DNA of 56,250 nucleotides from NCBI GenBank assembly GCA_014381925.1, contig JACNKR010000043.1, positions 1 through 56,250 on the forward strand, given 5' to 3'. The stretch comes from Fidelibacterota bacterium (lineage in GTDB: Bacteria > Fidelibacterota > Marinisomatia > SCGC-AAA003-L08 > GCA-2689995). The translations under genes and the position numbers were made by a program. Under the pieces are notes generated by a model. The model saw only the letters and a program-made list of their open reading frames with translations. It was not told the DNA's origin and made no database searches. This document shows, piece by piece, positions 9,172-18,687 of the stretch (within the stretch, counting starts at the first letter, position 1; every line of letters begins with the position of its first letter).

Positions 9172-9447
9172 CTATAATAACATTTTAAAGATAATATTTT
9201 TTACAAAATTTAGAGCAAAAACAGCTAAAATGGGGGAGAAATCAACTCCAATATTAAAAGAAGAAAAAAGGTTTCTGAAAGGTTCTAATACTGGTTCTGT
9301 AACTTTGTATAGTAGCTGTATATACTGATTATATGGGTTATGCTTCACCCATGATAAAATCACTCTGGCAATAATTAGATAAGTATATAACTGAAAAGCA
9401 ATATTAATAATATTTATCAGGTTATAATTAGGCATAGGATTATTCAA
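9172..9447 (-). CDS. YggT family membrane protein
   Basis: 91 residues with two hydrophobic segments flanking the YggT signature: an N-terminal helix (LINIINIAFQLYTYLIIARVI), then LSWVKHNPYNQYIQLLYKVTEPVLEPFRN, and a second C-terminal helix. YggT proteins are small inner-membrane proteins linked to cell shape, osmotic tolerance or cofactor/FtsZ loci; the molecular role is not settled. The next gene ends one base upstream, so it is the last gene of a three-gene minus-strand unit. Confidence 0.85.
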   Translation of the reverse strand: MNNPMPNYNLINIINIAFQLYTYLIIARVILSWVKHNPYNQYIQLLYKVTEPVLEPFRNLFSSFNIGVDFSPILAVFALNFVKNIIFKMLL

Positions 9448-9699
9448 CTAAAATCTTTCTTTATTTTGAATTATTTTTATCTTTTCGGGATAGGGAAAGA
9501 GCTTTAAATCAATAAACTCCACCAGGTCGTCGCCTGTCATAGTGATATGATGGTCAAGTTCACCAATGGCATCTTTGGGCATTGCCCAGTTACCCCAACA
9601 ATATACTTCATCATGGATGTAGGCATTTTCTTCGCCCTTGAGTTCGGCTTCGTCTTGGTTGTTTAATTTGTGTAATTGATCTATTTCTTTTTCTTCCAT
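9448..9699 (-). CDS. Small acidic hypothetical protein
   Basis: 83 residues, soluble and acidic, with no family I recognise. The N-terminal part is Glu/Asp-rich (EKEIDQLHKLNNQDEAELKG). The middle holds VYCWGNWAMPKDAIGELDHH, and the C-terminus contains LKLFPYPEKIKIIQN. There is no signal peptide or membrane segment. It overlaps the upstream 68-residue gene by 19 bases and ends directly before yggT, suggesting co-translation with the two membrane proteins. Confidence 0.6.
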   Translation of the reverse strand: MEEKEIDQLHKLNNQDEAELKGEENAYIHDEVYCWGNWAMPKDAIGELDHHITMTGDDLVEFIDLKLFPYPEKIKIIQNKERF

Positions 9700-9887
9700 A
9701 ATCCAAAGACTGCCTCATCTTTAGGTAATCCCATAAGTCCTATAATCAATATTGAAAGTCCCAAAAATTTCACGATAACATATAATTTCTGACTATCTGT
9801 AAAAGAAGGTGAAAAATCAATATCAACAAATGAACAAATCAGCCCTATAGTAATAAAAATCCTATACATTAACTTTTTTTTACCCAT
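9681..9887 (-). CDS. Small two-helix membrane protein, unknown
   Basis: 68 residues. The ATG at 9887 is preceded by AAAAGGGGATACA, a good ribosome site. Two hydrophobic stretches (about 7-22 and 36-54) are separated by a short polar loop, and the C-terminus is basic (LWKKKK), so both termini are probably cytoplasmic. I do not recognise the family. It is first in the small operon with the acidic protein and yggT. Confidence 0.55.
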   Translation of the reverse strand: MGKKKLMYRIFITIGLICSFVDIDFSPSFTDSQKLYVIVKFLGLSILIIGLMGLPKDEAVFGLWKKKK

Positions 9888-10156
9888 TGTATCCCCTTTT
9901 TATTAAAGTAAAATATATCATAAAGTTAACTTAATATTATATTATCAACAAACTCTTTCTTCCAATCTACTAACTCATAATCAAGAATATTACGATTAAT
10001 TTTTGTTAATAAATCCAATCCCATAATTTAATATATTGATTTTCATAGCCTATAAATTTTCGTGTAATTTATGTTAATTGTTATTGGAACAATAATCATT
10101 TTAAAATTTATTACTCATCATTTTCATAATTAAATATAATCTGGGAATTAGATCAT
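9888..10156. other. Divergent intergenic region
   Basis: 269 bases of AT-rich sequence between the divergent small-protein operon and the SulP gene. It presumably contains promoters for both, but I cannot pick a convincing -35/-10 pair. No RNA or repeat was seen. Confidence 0.4.
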
Positions 10157-11884
10157 TTGAATAATATTAATGCTTCTTCAAGATATTCAGTAAAGTCTTT
10201 TATTGCATTTATAAAAAGTGGACTTAAAGAAATAAACCCGTGGCAAAATATGAAATCACTGCATACAAATATAAGTGGTGATATTTTGGCTGGAATTACG
10301 GTTGGTATAATTGCACTCCCTTTAGCACTTGCATTTGGGGAAGTCTCTCAGTTGGGTCCAGTTGCAGGTATATGGGGAGCAATTGCAGGTGGTATTGTTG
10401 GCGGACTTTTTGGTGGATGCATGGTCGGTGTAAGTGGGCCAACTGCGCCAAAGGCAGCTCAGATTGCTGCCTTTATGGGAGTATTTGTAATTGGAACAAC
10501 AAATGAACCAGATTTAGTCGCGGCATTTTCAATAATATTTTTAAGTGGATTGATATTAGTGGCAATATCCATGTTAAAAATTTCCCGGTATATTCATTAT
10601 ACACCCTACCCTGTTGTTGCTGGTTTTATGTGTGGTATTGGTGTAATTGTAATTCTTACTCAAATTAATGCTTTTGTCGGTTTAGAGGCAGAAAAAACAA
10701 TACATGGAGTATTTGAAAATTTAGGTCGTACTATTCAAAATATTAATATTGAAGCATTATATGTTGCAATTCCGTCATTATTGATATTGTTTTTATGGGC
10801 TCCACTTGAAAAAAGAGTTAAGCTTTTGGCAAAAATTCCCGCTCCACTAATGGCATTAATTACAGGAACGAGTATAGCTTATTTTATGAATTTAGATATT
10901 CCTTATATTGGCGATAAAATGGGTAATGCAGAGGAAGCTAAAATATTTTCTTTCTATATCCCCGATTTTACCCGATTAGAAGAATTTATGGGGCCAGCAT
11001 TGGCATTAGCAGGTTTAGCAATATTAGATAGTTTATTAAGTTGTATTGTCGCTGATAATATGACAAGAACACGACATAGCAGTGATAGAGAAACCTTTGG
11101 ACAGGGAATGGCAAATATGACAGCAGGATTGCTTGGAGGGGTAACAACTGCAACAGCAACGATGCGTACAGTTGCCAATATTAAATTTGGTGGAAAAACA
11201 CCATTGGCATCCATTGTTCATGGATTAACATTATTTGCTATTTTATTTGGGTTGGGTTTTTTGGTGGCGATTATTCCAACGGCATGCTTGGCCGCAATTT
11301 TATTTAAAGTTGGAATTGATATATTAGATTACCGAATCCTTCCGGTATTAAAAAAACTTCCATTAACAGATTTATTGGTTTTTATAATTGTATTATTTGT
11401 TACGGTGTATGAAGACTTGATGATCGCAATCGCCATAGGTGTTATTTTTGCTTTTTTCAGGTTTGTTCAAGAAGTAAGCACAACCTATCAGCATATATCA
11501 ATACCATTTTCAAAATCAGATTTTTCCAAAGATGAACAGCAAAAAGAATTAAATGACCTGCCTGTCAGTATATTTCAACCACAAGGTCCATTGTTCTTTG
11601 GTTCAATAGAACCATTAATCTTTGCTTATGCTGATGCACCAGAACATGAAATGTTGATAGTTGATATGAGTCATGTGACGATGATTGATTTATCAGGTGC
11701 TTATGCGTTAGAAGATCTCATTAAAGGTGCTGAAACAAAGAATATTAAAGTTATCGTCACAAATGCAAAACCTAATATTAAAAAAGTCCTAGAAAAAGTA
11801 AACTTTATCAAACATCTTGGAAAGGATCATTACATCGATTCTAATAAATCGGTAATTCCAATCATTAAAGATTATTTTAACTAG
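10157..11884 (+). CDS. SulP/SLC26 family anion transporter with STAS domain
   Basis: 575 residues. The SulP signature near the first membrane helix (DILAGITVGIIALPLALAFG) is followed by about 12 hydrophobic segments to about residue 430. The C-terminal STAS domain (about 465-575) carries the nucleotide-binding-like motif MIDLSGAYALEDL. The family exchanges or imports sulfate, bicarbonate or other anions with Na+ or H+. Which anion cannot be read here. No carbonic anhydrase is adjacent. The TTG start has no clear ribosome site; ATG 10250 (MKSLHTNISGD) would remove 31 residues but keep the whole transport core. Confidence 0.88.
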   Translation: MNNINASSRYSVKSFIAFIKSGLKEINPWQNMKSLHTNISGDILAGITVGIIALPLALAFGEVSQLGPVAGIWGAIAGGIVGGLFGGCMVGVSGPTAPKAAQIAAFMGVFVIGTTNEPDLVAAFSIIFLSGLILVAISMLKISRYIHYTPYPVVAGFMCGIGVIVILTQINAFVGLEAEKTIHGVFENLGRTIQNINIEALYVAIPSLLILFLWAPLEKRVKLLAKIPAPLMALITGTSIAYFMNLDIPYIGDKMGNAEEAKIFSFYIPDFTRLEEFMGPALALAGLAILDSLLSCIVADNMTRTRHSSDRETFGQGMANMTAGLLGGVTTATATMRTVANIKFGGKTPLASIVHGLTLFAILFGLGFLVAIIPTACLAAILFKVGIDILDYRILPVLKKLPLTDLLVFIIVLFVTVYEDLMIAIAIGVIFAFFRFVQEVSTTYQHISIPFSKSDFSKDEQQKELNDLPVSIFQPQGPLFFGSIEPLIFAYADAPEHEMLIVDMSHVTMIDLSGAYALEDLIKGAETKNIKVIVTNAKPNIKKVLEKVNFIKHLGKDHYIDSNKSVIPIIKDYFN

Positions 11885-11897
11885 TTAAACCCAAAAT

Positions 11898-12893
11898 TTA
11901 TAATAATTTGTTGAAATATTCTGCCGTATCTTTACATGTTTCTTTAAGAGATACCGGATTAAATCCTAAAATATTTTTAGCTCGGTCTGTATTGAGAGAA
12001 AAATTAACCCCTAAATATGGTAATGCTTGTTTTATATTTTTATCAAAAATGGCTAAAATTCGGATTAGAAAATCAGGAGCTTCAATAGAAGGAGCATTAT
12101 AGCCAAGTTGAATCAAGCACTTGCTTAATTCTTTCATCCAGTATGTATTTTCTGATAATAAAAATCTTTTTCCTATCGAGTTATCATTTTTTAATGCATT
12201 AATATGCATTTTTGCAACATCTCTAACATCAACAATTGGAATAATAATTTTTGGCAACATTGGTTGTTCTTTTTTATATAACATTTTAAATATAGCCAAA
12301 GAAGCAGAATTTAAATGATTACCAATGCCAGGACCCCACACTAAAACAGGATTTATCGTTGTTAATTTAATTTCAGAATTATTAGTTACAAACTCCCAAG
12401 CAACTTTTTCTGCAAGTGTTTTACTTTTTGTGTAAGCCGTTATTCCCTTGCCTTCAATATTCGTCCAATATGATTCATCAAAAGAATCAATTCCTACATG
12501 ACCGTTAGATATGGCCGCATTAGAGGAAGTCATAATTACTCTCTCAACACCAGAAGCTTTAGCTGCATTTAATACTCGCAATGTTCCCTCTTTTGCAGGT
12601 AGAATAAGATCATTTTCATTTTTAACATGACCACTCGGAAATGGACTCGCAACATGTAAAATACCATCACAATCTTTAACAGCTTCATCCCAGCCCCTAT
12701 TATGATTTAATGATGTTTCTATAAAGTTTAAATTAATGCTCTGTTTTAAAAACTCTTCAATATCTGATTTTATTTGTTTCCCTTGAGATAAATTTCTAAC
12801 CGTGCCTTTTACATGGTATCCTTCGTTTATTAATTCTGCGATACAATGTTTGCCAATATATCCAGATGCACCTGTTACTAATATTTTTTTCAT
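11898..12893 (-). CDS. Extended SDR NAD(P)-dependent reductase/epimerase
   Basis: 331 residues. The N-terminal Rossmann motif is TGASGYIGKH (about 7-16) and the catalytic Tyr-x3-Lys is in YTKSK (about 155). MTSSNAAIS supplies the catalytic Ser region. The overall pattern (VKGTVRNLSQGK near the start; HVASPF) is that of dihydroflavonol-4-reductase-like or aldehyde reductases rather than sugar epimerases. The substrate is unknown. It is convergent with the SulP gene, 13 bases apart, so the two transcripts meet tail to tail. Confidence 0.85.
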   Translation of the reverse strand: MKKILVTGASGYIGKHCIAELINEGYHVKGTVRNLSQGKQIKSDIEEFLKQSINLNFIETSLNHNRGWDEAVKDCDGILHVASPFPSGHVKNENDLILPAKEGTLRVLNAAKASGVERVIMTSSNAAISNGHVGIDSFDESYWTNIEGKGITAYTKSKTLAEKVAWEFVTNNSEIKLTTINPVLVWGPGIGNHLNSASLAIFKMLYKKEQPMLPKIIIPIVDVRDVAKMHINALKNDNSIGKRFLLSENTYWMKELSKCLIQLGYNAPSIEAPDFLIRILAIFDKNIKQALPYLGVNFSLNTDRAKNILGFNPVSLKETCKDTAEYFNKLL

Positions 12894-13051
12894 ACTTTTT
12901 TCTATATTTTTTATACAGTTCTAAACTATTAACTTAAATTATCTCAATTCCAGGTTTAAAAACTATATTTATTAGATTTATAATCATCTTAATATCAAAT
13001 AGATTTTTCATTTAAAATTAAGATATTATTATTGATTGTAAATTATAGCCT

Positions 13052-13369
13052 ATGAAATATTATATATATGTAATTGAGTTAGATAAATGTGTTGGGAAAT
13101 CTAAAAAGTTTAAAAAACAAAATCCTTATTTAGTATTTGGAAGTAGATGTTTTTATGTAGGGCAATCTATAAAAGCACCTATGTTGAGATTTAAACAACA
13201 TAAGGAAGGATATAAATCTAATTCATTTGCAAGGCGGTTTGGATTACATTTAGTCCCAGAATTTTATGAAAAATATAATCCAATTTCCACCCGTAAAGAT
13301 GCAGAAGAACTTGAAGAATATGTGGCACATCAATTACGCAAAAAGGGATTTGGATGTTGGTTTAATTAG
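13052..13369 (+). CDS. GIY-YIG-like nuclease superfamily protein
   Basis: 105 residues. YYIYVIELD at the N-terminus and CFYVGQS about 25 residues later replace the GIY and YIG strands. RFKQHKEG supplies the conserved Arg-x-x-x-His region, and AEELEEYVAHQLRKKG holds the expected metal-binding Glu helix. Stand-alone small GIY-YIG proteins of this size are common and mostly uncharacterised. It is alone between the SDR gene and the phosphatidyltransferase. Family assignment is by motif spacing only. Confidence 0.7.
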   Translation: MKYYIYVIELDKCVGKSKKFKKQNPYLVFGSRCFYVGQSIKAPMLRFKQHKEGYKSNSFARRFGLHLVPEFYEKYNPISTRKDAEELEEYVAHQLRKKGFGCWFN

Positions 13370-13501
13370 AAATTGGACTTTTTTAGGCTAATGATTAGGT
13401 TATATTAAATCACTAAACATTTTCTATATAAAAATTAATTTTTTCGATAATTCTAATACAATCTCTCTTTTTCAGAGGCTTTTTGATATGGTAAATTAAT
13501 A

Positions 13502-14239
13502 GTGGTGGAGAATATAAAATATAGATTTAGGGCGATGAAAACGCGTCAGGCAAAGGATTGGTGGACAGCTAGTTTTGGTGATCCAATGAGTTGGTTATTT
13601 TTATCTATTATTGGTGATTGGAAATGGATTACTCCAAATGGTTTAACATATTTATCTTTAATTATTCGACTAGGTGGTGCTGGTGTAATTGCATTTGGAA
13701 ATGGTATGAATCTTATTTGGGGTGTTGCTTTAATCCAACTTGGAATGATAATGGACCACATGGACGGGAATTTAGCTCGGTATCGTAAAACCACGAGTAT
13801 TACGGGTGGATTTATAGATCGTATTTTTGATGGAATTGCATTTTATTTTATTCTTTCGGCATTAGGCTGGCATGCAGTTAGGCAGGGTTCACCTCAATAC
13901 ATTCTATTTTTAGCATCAACAGCAGGTGTGTTTTATTTATTAATCTGCAATATTTATTGGTCGTATGCATATTATGAATTAAAAAATAAAGGTGAATCCA
14001 TTAATCTAAATCCGGGTGCAATTGAGATAAATTTAACTCATATACCAACCTGGAAAATTATTCTTAATGGGCAAAAACTTATATTAAAGTTCCATCATAT
14101 CGATTTTTATTTTTGGATTAGTCTATCCATTCTGATTGGAAAACCAGAGTGGGGTGTATGGTTTCACTTTATAATTTTATTAATTAATTTTCAACAACGC
14201 TTTAAGCTTAGATTAAAAAGGATATCAAAATTTGGATAA
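13502..14239 (+). CDS. CDP-alcohol phosphatidyltransferase family enzyme
   Basis: 245 residues, polytopic. The full catalytic motif D-x2-DG-x2-AR-x8-G-x3-D-x3-D is visible (DHMDGNLAR ... GGFIDRIFD, about residues 82-107). It binds divalent metal and the CDP-alcohol and transfers a phosphatidyl or phospho-alcohol group at the inner membrane. The WW-rich N-terminus (AKDWWTASFGDPMSWL) resembles versions acting on other than CDP-diacylglycerol, so the acceptor is open. The start is uncertain: GTG 13502 or 13505, or ATG 13535; none has a clear ribosome site. The methyltransferase gene overlaps its end by 8 bases. Confidence 0.85.
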   Translation: MVENIKYRFRAMKTRQAKDWWTASFGDPMSWLFLSIIGDWKWITPNGLTYLSLIIRLGGAGVIAFGNGMNLIWGVALIQLGMIMDHMDGNLARYRKTTSITGGFIDRIFDGIAFYFILSALGWHAVRQGSPQYILFLASTAGVFYLLICNIYWSYAYYELKNKGESINLNPGAIEINLTHIPTWKIILNGQKLILKFHHIDFYFWISLSILIGKPEWGVWFHFIILLINFQQRFKLRLKRISKFG

Positions 14240-14849
14240 GAATTATTGGAACTCGTATTATCAAAAACATAATAGTATTGCAAAACCATCAAGCTATGCA
14301 AAAAGTATAATAAATCAACTTCCTGAAAAATGTAAATTCATGGAACTTGGATGTGGAAATGGGAGAGATTCATTTTATTTTGCAAGTGAAGGTCATTCAG
14401 TATTTGCATGTGACCAGTCCAATATTATTATTAATTCCTTAAATGAAAAAAATGGCGATAATCCTCGTTTTATAACTGCGGATATAAATCAATTAAATAC
14501 AAAAATTGAAAATATTTTTGATGTAATCTATGCTCGGTTTGTCCTGCATGCCCTGAGTAAAGAAGAAGCCCAAAATGCTTTAAATTGGACTTTTAACCAT
14601 TTAGAATCTGGTGGATTATTTTTCTCTGAAAGTAGATCAATTAAAGACCCCATATTTGGTGACGGACAACAAGTAGAAAGCCGAATTTATAAAACAGATC
14701 ATCAACGCAGATTCCTAGAAAAAAATGAAATATTAAATGACTTACAAAATATTGGTTTCGTTATTGACGATGTTGTGGAAGAACAAGGATTAGCAGTTTA
14801 TAAAGATTCTGACCCTGTTGTTATTCGGATTGTTGCTCGGAAACCATAG
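14232..14849 (+). CDS. Class I SAM-dependent methyltransferase
   Basis: 205 residues. SAM-binding motif I is FMELGCGNGRDSFYFA (about 36-51), followed by the acidic D of FACDQS. A later post-I region YARFVLHAL resembles TehB/UbiE-like small-molecule methyltransferases. It starts at TTG 14232 inside the end of the phosphatidyltransferase gene, suggesting translational coupling and perhaps modification of a lipid or lipid precursor. The substrate is unknown. Its 3' end overlaps the convergent GNAT gene by 29 bases. Confidence 0.85.
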   Translation: MDKNYWNSYYQKHNSIAKPSSYAKSIINQLPEKCKFMELGCGNGRDSFYFASEGHSVFACDQSNIIINSLNEKNGDNPRFITADINQLNTKIENIFDVIYARFVLHALSKEEAQNALNWTFNHLESGGLFFSESRSIKDPIFGDGQQVESRIYKTDHQRRFLEKNEILNDLQNIGFVIDDVVEEQGLAVYKDSDPVVIRIVARKP

Positions 14850-15363
14850 GGAGCAATTCATATCTCACATCCGGTTTTCCTGAGTGTGGTTCGTAATCAC
14901 CCCAAAACTCAGTAACAAATTTTAGTCCAGATTTTTTCATGACATTAATTGAGGCTGTATTATCATTCATCGCTTCAGCAAAGATTTTCTTATTCATTTT
15001 TAATCCTTTTTCAACAAGAGCCTTTGCGATTTCAGTTGCAAATCCATTCCCCCATGCATTTTTCTTCAATCGCCAACCAATTTCAATCGCATCCGATTTT
15101 TTATCAAATTCAAATTGAAACCAACCAATAAATTCATTATTTTTTAAAAGTTGTGTACAAAAGATACCATATTCATCACCGCTTGAGTATGATTTTAATA
15201 TACGAGGCATTGAAACATCTTTAATTTCCTTGATATTTCGAGGGTTACCAAGTGTAATAAATTTCATTACTTCGGGGTCAGAATCTAATTGAAATAATAA
15301 ATCGATCTCTGTGGATTTAAATTTCCGTAAATATATCCGTTTAGTTTTTAATATTATTTCCAT
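14821..15363 (-). CDS. GNAT acetyltransferase, RimJ/RimL-like
   Basis: 180 residues from the ATG at 15363 (MEIILKTKRIYLRKF), the usual start of this family; an earlier ATG at 15423 would add 20 atypical residues. The acetyl-CoA pyrophosphate loop is in RLKKNAWGNGFATEIAK, and ANDNTASINVMKKSGLKFV is the hallmark C-terminal half. Such enzymes acetylate protein N-termini or small molecules; the target is not deducible. It overlaps the convergent methyltransferase gene. Confidence 0.85.
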   Translation of the reverse strand: MEIILKTKRIYLRKFKSTEIDLLFQLDSDPEVMKFITLGNPRNIKEIKDVSMPRILKSYSSGDEYGIFCTQLLKNNEFIGWFQFEFDKKSDAIEIGWRLKKNAWGNGFATEIAKALVEKGLKMNKKIFAEAMNDNTASINVMKKSGLKFVTEFWGDYEPHSGKPDVRYELLPMVSEQQSE

Positions 15364-15463
15364 GATAATTAATATTTTTTCAGAAAATTTTTCATATACA
15401 AAGTCACATAGAACCAACTGCAAAATTGACCTAAATTTACATACTAATTTTTAGGATAATTAA

Positions 15464-16423
15464 ATGATAATCGATAATATTTTAAAGGCAATTGGGAAAA
15501 CACCAATTGTAAAATTAAATAAAGTAAGTGAGGGGTTAGATTGTAATCTCTATGGAAAATGTGAATTTTTTAATGCAGGTGGTTCGGTAAAAGATAGAAT
15601 TGGTTACCACATGGTAGTAGAAGCAGAAAAATCTGGACGAATAAAACCGGGTGATACACTTATTGAACCCACTTCTGGAAATACAGGAATTGGACTTGCT
15701 TTAACGGCTGCAGTTAAAGGCTATAAAATGATTATTACCATGCCTGAAAAAATGAGTCAAGAAAAACAGGTCGTATTAGAAGCATTGGGCGCAAAAATTG
15801 TCCGCACTCCAACAGAAGCATCTTGGGATGACCCTGAAAGTCATATTGGAATTGCAAAAAAAATAAATGCAGAAATTCCGAATTCACATATTTTAGACCA
15901 ATATGAAAACCCTGCAAATCCAGGTGCACATTATGAATTTACGGCCTCTGAAATATTAGATGATTTTGGAACAGATTTAGACATGCTTGTGGCTGGAGTT
16001 GGAACAGGTGGTACAATTACAGGATTGGCAAAACGATTAAAAGAAGAAATTCCACATATTAAAATTATTGGCGTAGACCCTTTTGGATCAATTTTAGGCG
16101 GTGGAACAGAAATTTATCCGTATCAAGTTGAAGGAATTGGATATGATTTTTTTCCAGATGTGTTAGATAATAATTTAATTGATCAATATATAAAAGCAAA
16201 TGATGAAGATTCATTTCGAATTGCCCGACGGTTAATTCGTGAAGAAGGATTATTATGTGGTGGTTCAAGTGGTACAGCGGTTTGGTCAGCCCTGCAAGTT
16301 GCAAAAGAACTCAAAGCAGGTCAAAATTGTTTAGTAATGCTACCAGATTCAATTCGTAATTATTTAACCAAATTTGTAAATAATGATTGGATGAATGAAA
16401 ATGGATTTAAGGTGAATGAATAA
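15464..16423 (+). CDS. PLP-dependent cysteine synthase / cystathionine beta-synthase
   Basis: 319 residues, fold type II PLP enzyme. K43 in GGSVKDRI is the Schiff-base lysine, [11 protein letters not shown] binds substrate, and GTGGTITG holds the cofactor phosphate. The C-terminal part ([25 protein letters not shown]) resembles the catalytic core of cystathionine beta-synthase more than CysK. No C-terminal Bateman (CBS) pair is present. It therefore either makes cystathionine from serine and homocysteine or cysteine from O-acetylserine. No sulfur-pathway neighbour decides. Confidence 0.85.
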   Translation: MIIDNILKAIGKTPIVKLNKVSEGLDCNLYGKCEFFNAGGSVKDRIGYHMVVEAEKSGRIKPGDTLIEPTSGNTGIGLALTAAVKGYKMIITMPEKMSQEKQVVLEALGAKIVRTPTEASWDDPESHIGIAKKINAEIPNSHILDQYENPANPGAHYEFTASEILDDFGTDLDMLVAGVGTGGTITGLAKRLKEEIPHIKIIGVDPFGSILGGGTEIYPYQVEGIGYDFFPDVLDNNLIDQYIKANDEDSFRIARRLIREEGLLCGGSSGTAVWSALQVAKELKAGQNCLVMLPDSIRNYLTKFVNNDWMNENGFKVNE

Positions 16424-16453
16424 AAAAAAATCAATTTTTTTATAAAAAGATAG

Positions 16454-17566
16454 ATGTTTATTCTATTAATAATATTTTATTTGATTTTTATTATTTATGG
16501 AATTATGATTTATAATTTTAATTATAATTTTAATCAAAAACCCAGAATATTACCAGTTGAAGATAATAATGTCCCCGTTTCTGTTATTATTGCAGTAAAA
16601 AATGGTGAGAAATCTCTCCCTCAAATAATTAATTGTTTAAAAAAGCAAACATTTTCAGGTGAAGTAGAATATATCATTGTTGATGACCAATCTACGGATA
16701 ATACAAAATTAATTATAAAAAAAATAGCTGAGGAGGATAGTCGCTTTAAATATGTATCTTCTATTGTTGGAAATAATGAATTATCATTCAAAAAAAAAGC
16801 ATTAGATGCAGGAATTAATTCTGCTAAATTTGAATGGTTATTATTTACAGATGTAGATTGTCGCCCACCAATACAATGGATTGAAGAAATGGCAGAATAT
16901 TTTACAGAAAATGCAGACTATGTAATTGGTATGTCAAAGGTTATTCCAACCAAATCATTAGTTTCTCAATTTCAAAGTATTGATTTTCAAATGTTAATGT
17001 CTGCAACTTATGCACAGACAAATAAACAAAAACCATGGGCATGTACAGGCCAAAACCAAGCATATAGAAAATCATTATTTCAACAAATTAACGGATTCTC
17101 CTTAATTTCTAAATTACTTCAAGGTGATGACTCAATATTCATGCAAGTATGTAAAAAAGCAGGAGCAAAAGTAATTGCAGGATTTACAGAACATCCCATG
17201 ATTGCACGAACTGAAAATAGTTGGAATAGCTTTTTAAAGCAAAGAATGAGATGGGCTGGCGATACGCAATCAATGATATTTTTATGCCCAGAGTTTTTTA
17301 TTGCATCTGTCATCACCTTTTTAGCTCATGCCGGACCATTTATTATCATGACTTTTATGGGGTTTTCATTCGATTCAATAGGAACATTTATTGTTATAAA
17401 ATTATCACTTGAAATGATACTTTATGAGAGTTTAAATAAAACCTCATTAGTAACCAAAAAAAATGAACCCATGTTTCTTTTTTGGTATCTTGTATATTTC
17501 CCTTATATCGTTTTAATGGGAATAATGAGTTTTTGGTCGCATAAATTATTTGGTTGGAAAAAATAA
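16454..17566 (+). CDS. Membrane-anchored family 2 glycosyltransferase
   Basis: 370 residues. An N-terminal helix (about 1-20) is followed by a GT-A domain: VSVIIAVKNG, VDDQSTDNT for nucleotide-sugar binding, and the metal-binding TDVDC. The acceptor/processivity-type motif QRMRW lies at about 260, followed by three or four C-terminal helices. It is similar in style to the next gene, with which it overlaps by 13 bases. The pair probably build a glycolipid or surface glycan at the inner membrane; donor and acceptor are unknown. Confidence 0.85.
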   Translation: MFILLIIFYLIFIIYGIMIYNFNYNFNQKPRILPVEDNNVPVSVIIAVKNGEKSLPQIINCLKKQTFSGEVEYIIVDDQSTDNTKLIIKKIAEEDSRFKYVSSIVGNNELSFKKKALDAGINSAKFEWLLFTDVDCRPPIQWIEEMAEYFTENADYVIGMSKVIPTKSLVSQFQSIDFQMLMSATYAQTNKQKPWACTGQNQAYRKSLFQQINGFSLISKLLQGDDSIFMQVCKKAGAKVIAGFTEHPMIARTENSWNSFLKQRMRWAGDTQSMIFLCPEFFIASVITFLAHAGPFIIMTFMGFSFDSIGTFIVIKLSLEMILYESLNKTSLVTKKNEPMFLFWYLVYFPYIVLMGIMSFWSHKLFGWKK

Positions 17567-18687
17567 ATTTGATATTACTTTCAATTCTTATCTTATTGTG
17601 TTATTGTATATTTTTTCTTTGGTTAACTGAAGGATTACGCAAAGCAAAATATAAAACAATTCCTCATGCTGATGAATTACCTACTGTTTCAATCATAATT
17701 TCTGCACGAAATGAAGAAGAAAATATATCTCATTTATTAAAATCACTATCAGAATTAACATATCCAAAAGATAATTTTGAAATTATAATTGTAAATGATA
17801 GAAGTAATGACGATACACCGAATATGTTAAAATTAGCAGAACATGAAATTCCAAATTTATCAGCTATTCATATAAAAGAGACACCGCTCGGTTGGGCTCC
17901 TAAAAAATGGGCACTACAACAGGCGATTGATAAATCGACGAATGAAATTATTTTACAAACAGATGCAGATTGTACATTTAACCCTGACTGGGTACAAGTT
18001 ATGGTTTCATCATTTGTAAACCCAACGATGGGATTTATTTCGGGACCAGCTCCTATCAGATATCAACATCCCTTTTATGATCAATTTGCAATTATGGACA
18101 GTATGTCAATTGATGCTGTTTCATCTGCAACTATTAAACATGGAATTCCTCTCAGTTGTACTGGTCGAAATATCGCATTTAGGAAGATTGCATTTTTTGA
18201 TATTAATGGTTATGATGGCATTCAAGACCAAATTTCGGGAGATGATGATTTATTAATGCAGAAAATGTCTTTATCCAAAAAGTGGGAAATGGATTTTATA
18301 TGTAATAATCGAGCGATAGTAAATTCTCCCGGTCCAAATACAATGGAGGAATTGGTTTATCAACGGCTTCGATTTGCTTCAAAAGGTTTAAATTATTATA
18401 AATTAGAAACAAATCAATCGACACGAATAATCTTACCTTTTTTGTATATTACAAATATTTTTACAGTTATCTCAATCTCTGCATATTTATCTACATTAAA
18501 TGGTTTATGGCTCATTCCATTTATTATAAAATCAGCGGGAGATTGTTTATTAACATTAACATTTTTTAATCAAATAAAAATAAAATGGTCTTTAATGGCA
18601 TTTATTATTCTTGATATTATTCATCCATTTTATGTTGTAATTTTTGGGGCAATTGCTCCATTTCATAAGATTAAATGGAAAAACTAG
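17554..18687 (+). CDS. Membrane-anchored family 2 glycosyltransferase
   Basis: 377 residues from TTG 17554, overlapping the first glycosyltransferase. It has an N-terminal helix, VSIIISARNEEENI, VNDRSNDDT, QTDADC (metal site), GDDDLLMQKM, then QRLRFASKG where QxxRW is expected, and several C-terminal helices. Phe instead of Trp in that motif is seen in lipid-modifying GT2s. The DUF3108 gene starts 13 bases before its stop, so all three are probably translated as one unit. Confidence 0.85.
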   Translation: MEKINLILLSILILLCYCIFFLWLTEGLRKAKYKTIPHADELPTVSIIISARNEEENISHLLKSLSELTYPKDNFEIIIVNDRSNDDTPNMLKLAEHEIPNLSAIHIKETPLGWAPKKWALQQAIDKSTNEIILQTDADCTFNPDWVQVMVSSFVNPTMGFISGPAPIRYQHPFYDQFAIMDSMSIDAVSSATIKHGIPLSCTGRNIAFRKIAFFDINGYDGIQDQISGDDDLLMQKMSLSKKWEMDFICNNRAIVNSPGPNTMEELVYQRLRFASKGLNYYKLETNQSTRIILPFLYITNIFTVISISAYLSTLNGLWLIPFIIKSAGDCLLTLTFFNQIKIKWSLMAFIILDIIHPFYVVIFGAIAPFHKIKWKN